A stretch of DNA of 64,000 nucleotides from Steinernema hermaphroditum (Eukaryota; Nematoda; Chromadorea; Rhabditida; Steinernematidae), in the NCBI GenBank assembly GCA_030435675.1, contig CM059625.1:558001-622000 (forward strand). The letters run 5' to 3'. The notes under the pieces are model-generated. The model saw only the letters and a program-made list of their open reading frames with translations, was not told the origin of the DNA and did not search any database. Each line of letters begins with the position of its first letter. Position 1 is the stretch's first letter. Below are positions 27,633 through 41,476 of the stretch, one piece after another. A program made the translations under genes and the position numbers.

Positions 27633-28637
27633 CTATCGACGGCGTTCCATGTCGTACGATCGTTTTCGGACAAGAAAATCGCCCCCAAGAGCGTCCATCA
27701 CTATTCGCTCTCTCTTCTGCGCATTTGCACGCTTGAACATGCTGCGGTAGAAGTCGGAAGCGCTGCGTTTCGCCAAAAAGACGTCTTCAACTTCGGGCTT
27801 CAGATCGAATAGTGGTCTCTGAAAGAAACACAATCCTCAAAACTGTTCATTAGTGCGCAGATTTAATTGCCCTCCAGGGATGGGAATGTGTGTGAGTTTG
27901 ATTATGTGCTTGTCGTAAAGTGCGAGAGATCTAGTTGCTCATTTACTCACGTAGAGCTGGGGGAGGAAATGGGCTAATGTATAGAACAAGAACGTGCGTT
28001 TGCAACATTTCGCAGTTCGCACGGAGATGTTCCTCTTTTTAGCACATCTTCTTTGCGCTATGAAAACATCATAAATAACTTGTCGTGTTTTACGTGGGTG
28101 TACATTAGCTTAAAGCGACTCTCTAACTCAGGGGCATAATCACTATAACATAATTACTACTACATTATTATTCTACTTCCAACCGTCCGAATTCGTAGGT
28201 CATCTAGTCATGTACCATACAATAGTACGATACTTGAGGCAGCAAACTTTCATAAAGCTTCTTCTTGCAGCTCTTAAAACTATATCATGGACACTAATGT
28301 CAACTGCCATCATTTTCTTTGTGTTTCAGTAGTATTTAATTTTCACAGTTTTTTTACCCAGACAAGTCGAAATATTCCCCTTCTACTTATTCCTAAGTTC
28401 ACATTTGCCTTCGGAGTTTTGTCACATGTCGAGAGCGACAGGAGCGCCTTGTAGTAACCATTCCAGTAACCAGTAACCATGACACAGCAGGCGATTAGGC
28501 ATTAAAATTGCTATGATCAGGTCCCCTTGGCTTGCCCTTAGATTGTTGTAAAATCATGTGCTTACCTGAGCACTGACCATTGCGGACAGTGAGATAAGGA
28601 AGACGCAGAAAAGGGCGAAAAGCATTCGGATGGACAT
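27633..28637 (-). CDS. Neuropeptide-like secreted precursor
   Basis: Two exons, 28566-28637 and 27633-27818, encode 85 residues. Exon 1 is entirely a signal peptide (MSIRMLFALFCVFLISLSAM, then VSA|Q), with a canonical donor right after the cleavage region. Exon 2 has four dibasic sites (AKR, FKR, QKR, RKR) that would release RPLFDLKPEVEDVFLA, SASDFYRSMF, ANAQ and ERIVMDALGGDFLV plus a basic tail. No Gly precedes any dibasic site, so none would be amidated. An acceptor ending at 28665 gives a 27-nt leader and suggests trans-splicing. The architecture fits nematode nlp-type precursors, but I do not recognise the peptides. A non-neuronal secreted propeptide is possible. Confidence 0.7.
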
Positions 28638-28664
28638 AACGAAGTGTCGCGGTTGAAATGAGCG

Positions 28665-31600
28665 CTGAAAACACATGTCGTGAAGACCTTATTCCACTTA
28701 TTGGCCACGCCCTCCATTTTTTCCCCTGTTTCGTCCCCAACTCATTCCCCTCCCAAATCCCTCCCCTTTACAAGCCGACCACAAACGTCATTTCGCGACG
28801 CACCCACAAATCGAAGATCCTATGGTGAATACAAACCACGGTACGAACGATCACGAGTGGTTCATTTAAATAATTGGGAAGAATTGAGCGAAGTCTCTCC
28901 GTTTTGTGGGGATGAAAAAATCGTCACAGACGAATCACGCGCACATCATTTGGCAAAAGAAGTACAGTGATCATCGGTAGCGCGCCGGGTCCAGACGATC
29001 TGACGACTCGCGCGCATGAAACGAATCCATCACTGCCTGGAGTAATTTCGAAGAAAATCAACACGTTTCGGCGCTGTTGTTGTCTTGGACGCGCGCGAAA
29101 GTGTACCGTATCATCAACGCTAATACGCGTTAATACGGGAACTCGTCTCGAGGTCAATAGCGGTTCCACACGGTCGGTGATAGTACGATAGAAGCCCTGC
29201 AAAATGATTGTTAGCGTGAATAATTGTGCATATTATATGTGAATCATTAAACCCCTAAAATTGTCCGGTCACTTCATTTCTGCATGGTTAACAGTTCCTT
29301 TCAGAACGCTGATCACACAGATGATCCATGACATATAACAGAAAAAATGGTCAGTGTATGACTTTTTACAAAGATCCTGCAAAAATACGTTGTTCAAAAA
29401 ATAAATAAAGTTGCTAAGATGTCACTTATCCACTTTTTGTAAGTCGTGGATTTAAGAGTGTAAACTGGTAAGAATCCGTAAACTCGTCACGGATCCTTGA
29501 AATTGTTTTCGCGTGGCCTGACAAGAGCCAAAACTTTCGATGTTCTATCAATAGAACAGCTATGTTTCCTAATTATAACAAATTTATGACATCAATAGAA
29601 CGCCCTGAGCACAGTTGCAAAATTCGATTAAGCCGGGGGAGCGAGCAGTATGGGGGAGGACTATTATAAGGGCGAAATAAGTGTAGATGTGTGTGGTGTG
29701 CTCAACGAAATTAAGATATTATAAGGCATGCCATTCAGACTACCCTCGGTTTATTAATGAATGAAGATATTTTAATGAGGAAATTGACTAGCATAAGAAT
29801 TGTGCAGTGAGAACCTTGAGGTTGCGGCATCCGTAATGAACCGGCTGTTCTACGGATTTTGGAACTATACTGCGTTTACTGCTTTACTTGTTCTTGCGAG
29901 TTCCACTCCTACGCTGCTCCAAAGCATTTTTACTATGACGTTCTGATCTACCTTCAAACGAAAAGGTACAGAGAGTGCACTTAGAGCCTGTAGAAATGGT
30001 GGGAATGAACTTTGAGTAGTGAAGTGAATTTAAAAACTATTTTTTATAATAAAGTAAAGTTCAATTTTTCTGTATCTATGGGCAGCTGTCGCATGCAAGA
30101 ATACTTTGCTTCACTATTAAATGTTTTGTTTTCAACCAGAACTGGATCAATCGGCAAATTATTCGTGCAATCCCTTTAAGCCTCCCACTGTTGCGTTCGA
30201 TCCCATTGCGTATTCAGCTTGAGTACTCTTCAGCTCATAAATGGAAATAAAATCACTACCTATTTTTAGTATCTATCTATCGCCATTTTCAAATAGAACC
30301 TGTTTCCTGCTACAAATCATGCCTTCTGGCATAAACCTTCAGATGTTCATGCACCGAAACATTATTAGTTATGTGCTTTCAGCAAAGAAAATGAGGATAG
30401 TCAGAATTCTACAACTGGTTACAATTTTATGAACTTTACCATTTATTACAGTCCGGAAAGCTACGGATATGCCCTTTGAACTTGTGATTAATGATCCTGC
30501 GCTACTGATGAAAGGAATGCTTCGCAACAAAATCACCTGTTTTCCGAAGATCGCTGAACAGGATCTCTCGTCACTTCCTTTTAATAATTTGGATCTTAAA
30601 GAATGGATCCATAAATTTCACGTCGTCGCTTTTCAACGATTCCTCTTCCGCATGTTCACCGACAACACCGTCGACACTCGTTTGGTTCCAGAAATTCCAG
30701 AAGACGGAACAGGTTATGCTAAGAGCGACAACAACGTGCGTCGTCGGCATGTCTACTCATCGGTGACTTCGTTCCGGCCGGCGTCTCAGCTCCACGCATT
30801 CCGCGACGACATTGTTTCTTATTTGACATTTAGCTGGTAACACAACGAAACAACGACAAGTGGGGGAACAACCGCGGGCGCGGTCAAAGATTCGCTTTGT
30901 GCTGTGAGATTTTTTTGTGTGTTCCTCTGCGATGCAAAAACATCGCAAAGTGAGGGCACGTGACGGTGCTACTACTGTAACAATACCGTTCATTAATAAA
31001 ACAAAAGAAAAATTTAGGCTTCGTGCAGATACTGTCCTTTGGACAAAATATGAACAAATGTACGGGATCCATTTCCTTTCGCGAAATGTAGCCCAACATT
31101 TTTTCTGCTTTTCACATAGTATGTTTCTGTCATTTTCTGTCCAACCTTATCCAAAAGCAATTTGGTTAGTCTGTCACAACAAACAACTATAGTTGCTTCA
31201 GAAAACGGCGATGGTTACGCAACCTTTGAAACCTATAGGGAATTGCAGATTTAATCTTTCATGCCATTCCATAATTGGGAGCCCACACCAACCTTCGTAA
31301 GCGTTTTCTCGTAGTTCTATTTGCTATCTGCATAAGCTAATAAGTTTTCCTGGCGAACACCCTCGCATAGTGGGTGGTTTGTGTGAACCACGTGTCGGTC
31401 AGCCAGGCGAAGGCCGAAGAAAATGACGTACATTATGTACATTTCCACTTTTTGTGCATTCGCCTCATTGAGTCAGTTAGGCGGGAGATCAGAGTCTGTA
31501 CGTGTCAAAATGCTGACGGATTGTTGATTTGGCAAGCTAGAAAAAGGGAATTGGAAAGCAATGCTGAATGGGCTAGCGGTGTAATGGCGAAAAATCGGAA

Positions 31601-34600
31601 TTCAATTGGAAATTAAGCAGTTCATACGGTGCCTCCCACATCTGAAAGATTTATTTATTTTCATTACGCACCACTCGTGCTGTTGTCCGAACTAATTGGA
31701 TGCTTGTTTTTAAACGGAAATGGCCTACACCGAACCAAGCACAACACAATACTCCTTCGTTAATATGGAATAGACCAAGGGCAAATTACTTTCAGAAAAT
31801 GCCAGCGCATTATACCAAATTGCTATATTATCGAAATCAGTGTTTTTCACAAGTGCTGTCCTCAACGAAGGAGACCGCAAATTTGTTCCGCTTTTGGGAC
31901 TCAGATGTCCTAAAGAAACCATAGTGCATATTGACCATTTTTTTTGCACAAATATCTTTATCATTTTCAACATTGAACGATTTTAGAAAAAAAAACAAAA
32001 TCGCAATTTTTTAATAAACTTTTTAAAAGATATTTTGGGATGATTCCACAGAAACAATTTTCGGCCTTACTTTCTTATCTGGTAACCAAAAAACTCATTG
32101 CCGGGTAGGTGTTGTTATAAGGTTGTTGCCGTTTTTCCGTCAGTTTCATACCCGAAACACACGAGACTTTATATCCTTTATCTTCTTTTATTTTTCGTCT
32201 TTGCATAACCCAAACTAATCTCATGGTGGTCATTTTCTAAAATTAAAAAAACGGACTAGACCCTTTTCACAAAAGCACACTTTATCCCAATGAAAACAAC
32301 GGAAAATCCGATTGAATTTAATGCTCACTTAATTGATTTTGAATCGACTTCGAAAATATGAATTTATAGATCTTTGACTTTGTTTTTCACTGGATCTACC
32401 GAGAATGCACCCAAAATATGTTACGTGGTGTCCGCAAATTAATCACATGTTTCGTCGTCCCTGGAGAACGGGCAACGCTGGGTACGTTAAGCCCGCTCAA
32501 GATTGAATTGCCTCACAACTTAAGCAAAAACCAAAAAATAACAAGGACAACATAGGGTTTATTGCCATTTAATGGAGTCTAACCCTAGACTTACGATAAG
32601 CTAGCTGGGCCGACCTTAAAGCCGTCCCCAGATTGGATAGCATCAGAAGGGGAGTGAAGTATTAATTGAATCGGCAAAATTTAGCAAATACCGTTATCTT
32701 TGAACTATCAGATATCTATGACCATTTGCAGTTACTTGTCTGGCTAGAAAGGCCATTGACGAAAACGATGCATTTGAGAAGACCACTTTTCATGAGGGGA
32801 AGATACATCTCAAACTCTTACCGTATTAATGAAGTTCTCAGAAACAATTCGTCTGACAGCAACGAAGAAAAGCAACGTGCCCAAACACTGTTAAAAATCA
32901 AAAGAACGTTTCGTTGGGCATGTCGGCGAAATCTCTATAAATTTAGTTAGAATGCATGGGATTCGTAAGTTAAACTAATTTTTTGTTGGCAAGGCTTTTC
33001 TAAGATATCGGAGAATATTGAAAGAAAAAAGAATTAAAACTGGCGGAAGAAAGTATGGACATGGCAAGCCAATCCTGTGAGGCACGATATCGATATCAGA
33101 GCTCCTTCATCCTTCATCAAAAAACCGCTCCAGAACACTGTTTCATAGAATGCATAAACATTTCAAAAGGAGTGGCTGATTCAGCGAAGCGACCACTTTG
33201 TCTTTTTGCTTATGCTTCGCTTGCTATAACCGGAAGCCACGTCACTTTTTGAATGCGGAGTCAGTGTTCCTCACAAAAAAAACGCACTCACCCGACGGCG
33301 CACCCTTAACCTTAATTCCCAACAAGTTCTTTTAGTTCCTTTTCGGAGTGGTATACGCGAATGACTCATGCACGGGGTTTCGAAAGTTCGTTGACGGCAA
33401 AAGGGGACACTTTATGACGTGTACTGTGTAGTAATTAATTTTCATTGTGATATAAACTTTCTGATATGAACTCAAACTATCGTAGTCACAAGTTCAAACT
33501 CATGTAAGGTATGCGTGCTATTATCATTAATAGACGAAGTAACATCACGACATTGAAAACAACAAACCTACCATTGTCTATCTTGATATACCTGTTATTA
33601 TGATAGTGGATAGTATTTTACATAATGATAACAGCAATTTAAAGTCGAACCAGTGTTCTAGCGAGACAAACAAAAAATAAGCTGGGATGAAGGAGACTGA
33701 TGGCATAGAAAATGATTGAAATATCAAAGGTTTATTTCGAACTCTCAATCTTATACTGCTTTATATCGTTCTGCTCTAAAAAGAGAAGCAAAGGCTACAC
33801 GACAGGTTGTGACATTTTGAACTGTGAACTCATTTCTTTGCAGCACACAATCCAAAATAATGTAAGACAAATATGAAATTTTGCACACAAATCGGGGATA
33901 CTCGGCAACTTTCAGCTGCTTGCGTGATTTGTAGTTCTCTCAAGCTGTCTATCTTGACATGCCTGTTATTATCATGGCGAACATTACACTGGCCGTACCT
34001 CACTGCTTTCGAATAAAGTTTGCTTCCCTGTTGTCGTGTCACTATGCTTATCACATATAGTTTAAAGTTTACATAACATGATACATACTGGATAGAATAA
34101 TAATGCAAAAAGTGACATGAATTGCTGAAGATTTGTTACCAAAGATACGGTATGTGTCGTTAATCTGAAAATGGAGGTGCTGTTGGATTTTCATGCTCGC
34201 TGGTTATGTCTCATATACGTTGACGTGTAAGCAAATTTATTATGAACATCATCGGTCGCAGTCATAAATTTTTAATGAAAGTGACACAAAAAGATGACGG
34301 TCAAGTGTTTTCAGATATTTCTTAACTAAGAACCAACGATCGAGTTACAGAAGATTCCGGGCTCTCCGAAACAGACGCGTGCCAAACGTGTCATGACTGG
34401 AACGATTTAAAAATACATGGTCATCAATGGGAAAACAACGTTGTCCTCAGTAGCCTTTGAAAAGAAGATGTACGATCGACCTATGAATGACCCTTTTCAA
34501 TGAAGATAAGTAACTAAATTAGACTGTTCTGTCCTTCATGCAATTTGAGTGAAGTTGACCTTCATTCCCAAAACAAGTTAGCGCTAAAAGAATGTAGTAA

Positions 34601-36241
34601 ACCCTTGAATGACACGTTTCAATGTGCATTTCTAGACAAAAGCAAGCCAATATTATTGCTTCCATATGGCTTCCAGTTTTTAGACTTCTCAGCCATTATC
34701 AGATTTCCATAAAAACAACTTGGATAAAAACCCGGAACAAGGCAATCTTACATATTTGCCATAGTTTTTTACTTGAATTGAAAAGCGTAATGACATGCTC
34801 TGCTATTTAAAATTCTAGCGTGCATCACACAGTTGTGAAATTAGATGCCTTCTCTTTGTTTTCACATCAAAGAAGTGTTACAATATTTGCAGACCTTTTT
34901 TGGAGAAGTTTGGCATGTCTACTGAGGTCGCAGTTAATAAATTACTTCACGCAGGTTGTGGGGTTGAAAAATTTGTCTTCCACTCAATGTCTCAAACACC
35001 AGCACTTTTGTTTGCAGTGCACATGTATAAAAGTGCTTTTTTGACTCTCGCACCAATTGCTTTATTCCCACTTTGCATGCATTTTCGTCTCGGACAAATA
35101 GCAATTGAGATGCCATGGGTTACCACTGATCAGCATGCGACGCTGACCATGATGCATGCGAATAGATTTTCTTGTTTAAGTGGGGAAAATAAAAACATAT
35201 AGGCGGTAGATTGATGCAAACGGAGACAAATTTCCGCAAAGCACATGCTCACAACGTCGCGAACCTGAAAATGGAAAGGCGCATCAAATAATGATCTTTC
35301 TTTGATATCCGTGAAAGGCTAAAACAAAAAATGCGAAAAAAGTCACAAGGGGTATTAAATTCTTAAAACATTGCGGAAGAAAATTTCATTTTCGCAAAGA
35401 ACCTATTTACGTACAAGCTTGTTTTGCTGCGTGAATGCACTTCCGCTGTCAATCGACTTTTATTGAGGGTGCTAAACTGAGAATTGCGTTGGAGGCTGAC
35501 ATGGGAAAATGCGTTCTGTCTAATTTCAGGATCTAACGACCATACTTCGCTAAATAATGTGAAATCTTTCTTATTTTTAGTCCAGGGTCCACTGGATTCA
35601 AAATGACTTGCATACAGAAAGGTTAATTATATGCGCTTCCCTATATCGGTATTGACATCAGGTTTTCATGCTTATGTGCACAGTCGTAAAATTGCATTTG
35701 TGCTTTATTCGTCGTAGTGTAATTTCCGATGTATCTTCGCAGCTATCACGTGTGGATACTGTGAACGGTAATTATCAAGGTGCATTCCCTGCGTTGGTCA
35801 TAAGGCAAAGAGAATTTATGTCGACGGCTTCGAAATCACAAACGAAGCAAAACGCCCTAGCCCTAGCAATTTTGCTCTTATCGTTCACAAAACAGAGTGG
35901 TTAAGCAGTAATTTTTGAAAGCGAAATTGTACTGAAGCAGCCCTTTTCGGTACAAATGCCTTGTAAACCAGTCTTGTCCGGTCATCGTACACGTTCCAAT
36001 GCTCACTCAGTCACCGAACCGATCAAACGGCACTACACAACGAAGAGTGTAGTATGTAGTTCTCTGCTCGCAGGAATCACTCGCGCTGCGTTCCTTCGTT
36101 CAGCGTCGCTCCTTTTGTGCGACAAGCAGCAGATTTCATTTGCAATCTATCGATTTGTTGTGTTCATCTTCTCACGTTTTCGTTGTTGCATTGCTTATGC
36201 GTTTTATATTTCGTCGAGTTATCAGAGCATAAAGCTTTCAG
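28665..36241. other. 7.6-kb region without a supported gene
   Basis: Divergent intergenic space between the neuropeptide-like gene (minus) and prx-5 (plus). The composition is AT-rich with many short frames. The longest, 30469-30840 plus (123 codons), has no domain, signal peptide or flanking exon I can link to it. A diverged direct repeat pair is at about 33576-33610 and 33957-33981. The part near 36000-36240 should hold the prx-5 promoter. Confidence 0.5.
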
Positions 36242-36247
36242 CAAAAA

Positions 36248-38762
36248 ATGAAAGCGTTAGTCGACGGCGAGTGTGGAGGTTCCAATGCCCTTGTGGGACT
36301 GTCCAGCAATTTCGCACAAACTAGCAATTCTCGGTTGAACTCGGGATTGTCGAACACTCTTAATCGACTTGCACCTACGTCTTCAAAGGGTGATCAGGTA
36401 GGTCATTACAATACGGTTATCCCTTGACTGAATCTTTCATACTCGTTTATTGTTCGTAACAGGCGGGGGCTGATAGCATTCGCAAGACCACCTTCTGCAC
36501 GGATTCCAAACCTTAAAATGGAATGCAGTCGATAATTCTAACACGTTTGACTGGCCTAGATGACATGCAAAAGGTAGTATTGGAATGATACTGTACAAAA
36601 ACACACTGTAAAACACTACACATTTCCAAGTAGCTGATGTGCGTCCAACATTAATGTGAAATCATATTGTTCCAGTTGGCAAATGAATTCCTCGCCAGCC
36701 GATCGCAGCAGGTCGACATGCCGGCAACCTTCAAGATGAAGGACCTTCTCGCCTCTCTCCCACAGCAGCAGAATCAGCTGAGGACAAATCAGCTTGGCAA
36801 TGCGTGGGCAACCGAATTCAGCAAGACCAGCCAGATGGGTCAACAGTTCGCCAATGAATACTTGAGACAAAGTAGACTACGAGGTTCCCAAACAGATTCG
36901 AGCATTGGTACATCGCATCAGTGGGCTGGAGAATATTTGGAAGGTCATCGAGGAGAGATGGAACTCGCTTGGACCGATGCCGTTGCTGGAGCTCGAGGAG
37001 CAGAGGCTCAGTAAGTGGGAGAGGAATTGCAGTTCCTAAAAACCTTATACAAAACAAATGGCAAGCTGACCAGCAAATTTTTCATTATCTTTTGGGAATA
37101 AGTTCTTCGCAAATCTTGCTCAAATCTTTGGGTTCCTATTGTAAGAGATTTTTATTTCAAAATCTGAATTTGGCTAAATTCACACAGTACAATATGTGTC
37201 TTCTTTTTCGTAATGAGGAGATTTAGCGGCATGATGTGGTCGTCGGAATACCTGGACCGTTTCGAGAACGACGTAGTTCTCAATGGCAACGAAGTAGCTC
37301 AAGAATGGTTCGACGAATTCATTGACAGCAAATCAAGACAAACTTCCGGGGAAGACACGTTTAGCTACGACGAGTTCCAGCGCTTTCTGGAGGAAAGAGA
37401 CTTAGCGGCTGCTCCGGTAGACAGACTAGATGATTATTCACTTCAGGAGGTACTAGAGATGGGCACCCTCTAATAACCATAGCGCATACTTTAGAACAAC
37501 CCCTTCGTAGGCTCCGAAAATCTAGTTGTAGACGGACAAAAACGAATGATGGAGGGTGATATTGCGAACGCGATATTGTGCTTCGAAGCAGCTGTCAGAG
37601 AGAATCCACATGACGCCCAGATTTGGTACCAGCTAGGACAAAGCCACGCTGAAAATGAAGACGATCTCAAAGCGATTGCGGCATACATTGAGGCTCTAAA
37701 GATTGACCAAAGCCACCAAGATGCTCTGCTGGGGTTGAGCGTATCCTACGCAAATGAGTCCAGAGAAAACGATGCTCTCATGCAGTTAGAACTCTGGCTG
37801 AACGCTTTTATGGCTACCGATCGCTCGCCAACCCCAATGCCAATCACTTCATCTTTCTTGGATCAGACAAGGTTTAAAATGGTGAGTTCTGGGACAGCAC
37901 GCTGGGTAACTTTGAGTTGCTATGGAACTATGCCTTTGATTGTTACCTTTCCTGGTGATCAGCGTTACCTGACCTGGCACTCAACTCTGTCCTGGTTGTC
38001 AGTGCTGTGGAAAAGATGGCGTTTACGTGTTGTATCTTTTCCATGTTTCAGGTCGAAGAACGTTTTTTGGAGACCGCCCGACGACAGATCGGAGGTGAGG
38101 TGAATGATAAGTTGCAAAATGCGATGGGTGTGCTGTACAATCTGAACAGAAACTTCGATCGTGCCATCGACTGCATTCAAGCGGCGCTCTCCATTCGGCC
38201 TGATGTAAGCTATCGACATAGATCAAAAGTCATCAGCAACATATTGTGCTTTTTCAGGACGCTCGCCTGTGGAATCGTCTCGGTGCAACTATGGCCAACG
38301 GCGATCGGACCACCGACGCGATTGCTGCCTATCGCCAGGCGTTGCAACTGTACCCGACATATGTTCGTGCTCGGTACAATTTGGGCATTTCCTGCATGCA
38401 TCTCAATAGCCATCGGTAAGGTTTTACATTGCAAAGGCCGAAACTTCTCAGGCACAGTTAGGCATGAATGTGTAATAACAAGAAGTAGCAGTTTAGTCAC
38501 GTTAGTTTGACTTCATCAGCGGACATGACATCAAAGCAAAGCACAACATACGCGACAAAATATGTGACCTCTTTATTTAAATTTCAGCGAAGCAGCCGAT
38601 CATTTTCTTAGCGCTCTACAACTCCAGAAAGCTCCCGAAAAGTCCAATATCTGGCTGACCATGCGGTCGGCTGTTCTTCGCATGCCCGATGCGCCGAGCA
38701 CCCTCCTTCAGGCAATCGACAACCGTGACTTAGCAGGGTTTTCCAATGCATTCGGACGATAA
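36248..38762 (+). CDS. prx-5: PEX5 / PRX-5 peroxisomal PTS1 import receptor
   Basis: This cytosolic shuttling receptor binds C-terminal SKL signals and docks at the peroxisome membrane. Seven exons, 36248-36397, 36676-37010, 37227-37449, 37495-37881, 38052-38204, 38258-38415, 38588-38762, encode 526 residues. The N-terminus [14 protein letters not shown] carries the conserved Cys (residue 9) used for ubiquitin-dependent recycling. Four WxxxF/Y docking motifs follow: WATEF, WAGEY, WSSEY, WFDEF. The C-terminal half is the TPR domain ([65 protein letters not shown]). No PEX7-binding segment is obvious, which fits the loss of the PTS2 pathway reported in C. elegans. An acceptor at 36241 leaves a six-base leader, as in trans-spliced messages. 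Confidence 0.96.
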
Positions 38763-39608
38763 GTTCAGCGTTACCGTCTCCACATTCTACGGGATTTATA
38801 AGTTCCAGTCACCACGCTCAATATCGAACGTCAATTGTATCTACGCCTCAGCGATAATGAATAGTTGTTTTTGACATTCCATGGTCAAATGTCATATGAG
38901 TGATGTCAGTTTGACGAAATAGCCAGGAATCATGGCCAAAGAGCCAAGGTTAGCCAGCCCAAAAAGTTAGTAATATCAATCGAGAAAGCAATTACTTTTA
39001 CACGTCGTGTATACTTAGTCGTACACTCCATAAGTATAACGCAGATATTGTTAACGAGATTTCCCTAAATTTACCAAATCCTTTCGCACAATAGATTTTG
39101 GCCCATTATAAATTCGAACGTGACATCAATTACAAATTGAATGGGACAACCGGCAGCTGTCAAAAACACACCATTCTATTTCCGTACACCGCTGATAATT
39201 TACACACTCCAGGGTCCAGAAAGCGATTTCGTAACTCTTAAAAACTTTCACTGAACCACAATAAATCGTGTTTAGTAATTTCCTGCTTATATCTCGTAAT
39301 AGTATCAACGGTCAGCGCTTGTTCTAATGGTCAGTCTATAAGTGCAGGTCGATAAAGCGAACCTCTGGCCTTAAACTCTCTAATCGAGCGATGTTCTGAT
39401 TTCTGTGCGGACACCAGCTGTCATTGCTGAGACGGACCAAGTGGCATGGCCCCAGCCCGCGGTCCAAACCGCCATGAGTCGTCTGGCCGTGTGAAGTCGA
39501 CTAGGTGTGGCCAATCAATTAGTCCTGCTTCTTGTGAGTGTTCGCCGCCTTTGCTTGTAAATAAAAATTGTCTCTTCTTTCGCCGTCCGTCCAAGTCTCA
39601 TCATTACA
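38763..39608. other. Intergenic DNA between prx-5 and the secreted-protein gene
   Basis: About 850 nt between two plus-strand genes, too wide for a typical nematode operon spacing of about 100-400 nt. No gene recognised. Confidence 0.5.
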
Positions 39609-39631
39609 GTTGCGGCAAGCGAGAGAAGAAA

Positions 39632-41476
39632 ATGTCGGCCCTAAATCAAACGTTTGTTGCTATTTGCCTAATGTTTGCTGTTGCCAATATGGCCGGTTCT
39701 GTTCGTAGTCTGCCAGCACACCCAGCCCACAAGCGACTGGAAAAAATCGAAAGTATCGTGGATGACGTGGTTGAGACAACTGCTGATGAAGACCACTCGG
39801 TTAACGATATCCACGAGCAGATTGAATTACCTTCCTCGATGGGAAGACAGAAAATTGTGGATGCTGTCCCTTTCCGGTTAGTTTTCTCAGATGTTAAGTT
39901 TTTCAGAAAAGCTCAGAGTTCGCACGGCGATCAGAAGAGAGATTAGCTTGATTGTGTTGCTCTTTACAAAACAAAAATTTAGCGAGCAGTGTAATTTCGA
40001 ATTATATGATTAAAGAAATTAGATCGTGACGAAGAAATTAGGAAGTGCTATTGCTTGCTCTGTTTTAGTACAAAATTCGGACTAACTTCACTAGTAAGCT
40101 GCCCTATTGTTCTTGGGGTTTTTTATTTGCTTTATGTCTAGGTGCTGAAACTTGACAAATAATTTTTATATAAATCTTCTGGTGTGCCGATCGTGATAGA
40201 TCACAGGGCAATGCAGCTGTGTCATTAGTCGAAGAACAAAGTTTTTCTCACGTGGAAAATCATCTGTGACGAAACATCTGCAATGCGAAATTTCTTGTTC
40301 AAGAATTAACCGTTCCATTTGTATGTGTTTATGAACATTGTTACGATTCATTTTTTTTAAGTTAGCACCAATTGCAAGAAGTTTTGGTTGTGAACAATAC
40401 CTGCTCATGTAAAATAAAGTTATGAGACAGTTTTCAGAACGGATTCCCACGATCACCATGGACACGAGATGGCTTCCGAATTTGATCGCATAGAGGGTCG
40501 CCTCTCATCTCCTGCTCCGACAAATGCACCAGGAGTGGAAGAGCAAGGCACCAGTGCTGTGACCCCAGAGATGCCTGCAACCATCACCAATCAGCTTTCA
40601 TCATTGGACACATTTGTAATAAGTGCTACAGCAGAAACGATCGCTGATGTGGTACATATCGGTGTGGATATGGATATAACAACAACGAGCAACCCTCTAG
40701 CGTACACTCCTTCGACAATAAGCGAAACCTCGTCCAATGCGTCTGACGTCGTGGAAGTAATCATTAATTCGTCCACTGTGGCGACTGGGAACGAAGAAGT
40801 CAGTAAATCGGTGGATAACGAACCTGCTGCGGGTACGGCTTTGCCGGAATTTCTGAACCGGCTCACTAACCTCACACTGGATGTGTCCAAAGAAACGGGC
40901 GTGGATGGTGACCGAGAGAAGGAGAAATATCAGAGTCACCCTGATATGTCCCATGTAGAAGAAGTGGATGGTCAAGAAGTGGTCACCACTCCATTTCCCA
41001 AAGAAGAGGCCGTACCAATGGTCACAGTAGTGTCACGGGAACCTTACCAAACCACCATTGTCCCAAAAGGCTTAGCTGCATCTCCTACAGCCTTCACAAC
41101 TGAAATTCCTTATACAACACCAAAAGTGCGTATGGAAACGTATTCTCAAGAAGCACATGAGGAAAAGACCGAGGAAGAGAAGACCAAGGCCGATTCGCCC
41201 GAAGTTCGAAAGTTCGAAGTTACTCAACCACAGACTGTTGGAGAGTCTGTTCCCACAGCTACCAAAGAGTCGTTGCCGTCCATCACAACGGACATCCCGG
41301 AATACTCACTTTTCGAGAAGATCATAGGGGGAATACGATGTTCCATCCGTGATTGCCGCGGCGTGCTTCGACCCACTCAAACGCCACCGAGAACCCTAAA
41401 GAACTCTACAATCATTCGCAGAGCGCGATTCTCATGCCAGTGTCCCCCAATTGGCGTGACCACCTATGTTTACTAA
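39632..41476 (+). CDS. Secreted Ser/Thr-rich protein with Cys-containing tail, unknown function
   Basis: Two exons, 39632-39876 and 40438-41476, join in phase 2 and encode 427 residues. I chose the ATG at 39632 because an acceptor (CATTACAG) ends at 39609 just before it and the product then starts with a signal peptide (MSALNQTFVAICLMFAVANM), so a longer frame from 39446 is rejected. A dibasic HKR site follows the signal. Residues ~90-370 are acidic and rich in Thr, Ser, Glu and Val, low-complexity and probably disordered and O-glycosylated. The last ~55 residues are basic, with four cysteines in the pattern CSIRDC...FSCQCPP. I do not recognise the family. It may be a mucin-like surface or excretory protein; that is inference. 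Confidence 0.75.

Noticed and set aside
30469..30840. 123-codon plus-strand frame as a single-exon gene
   Set aside because: No recognisable motif and no flanking exons; kept only as a note in the gap entry.
39446..39631. Upstream extension of the secreted-protein frame to an ATG at 39446
   Set aside because: It would bury the signal peptide; an acceptor at 39609 makes the ATG at 39632 the natural start.
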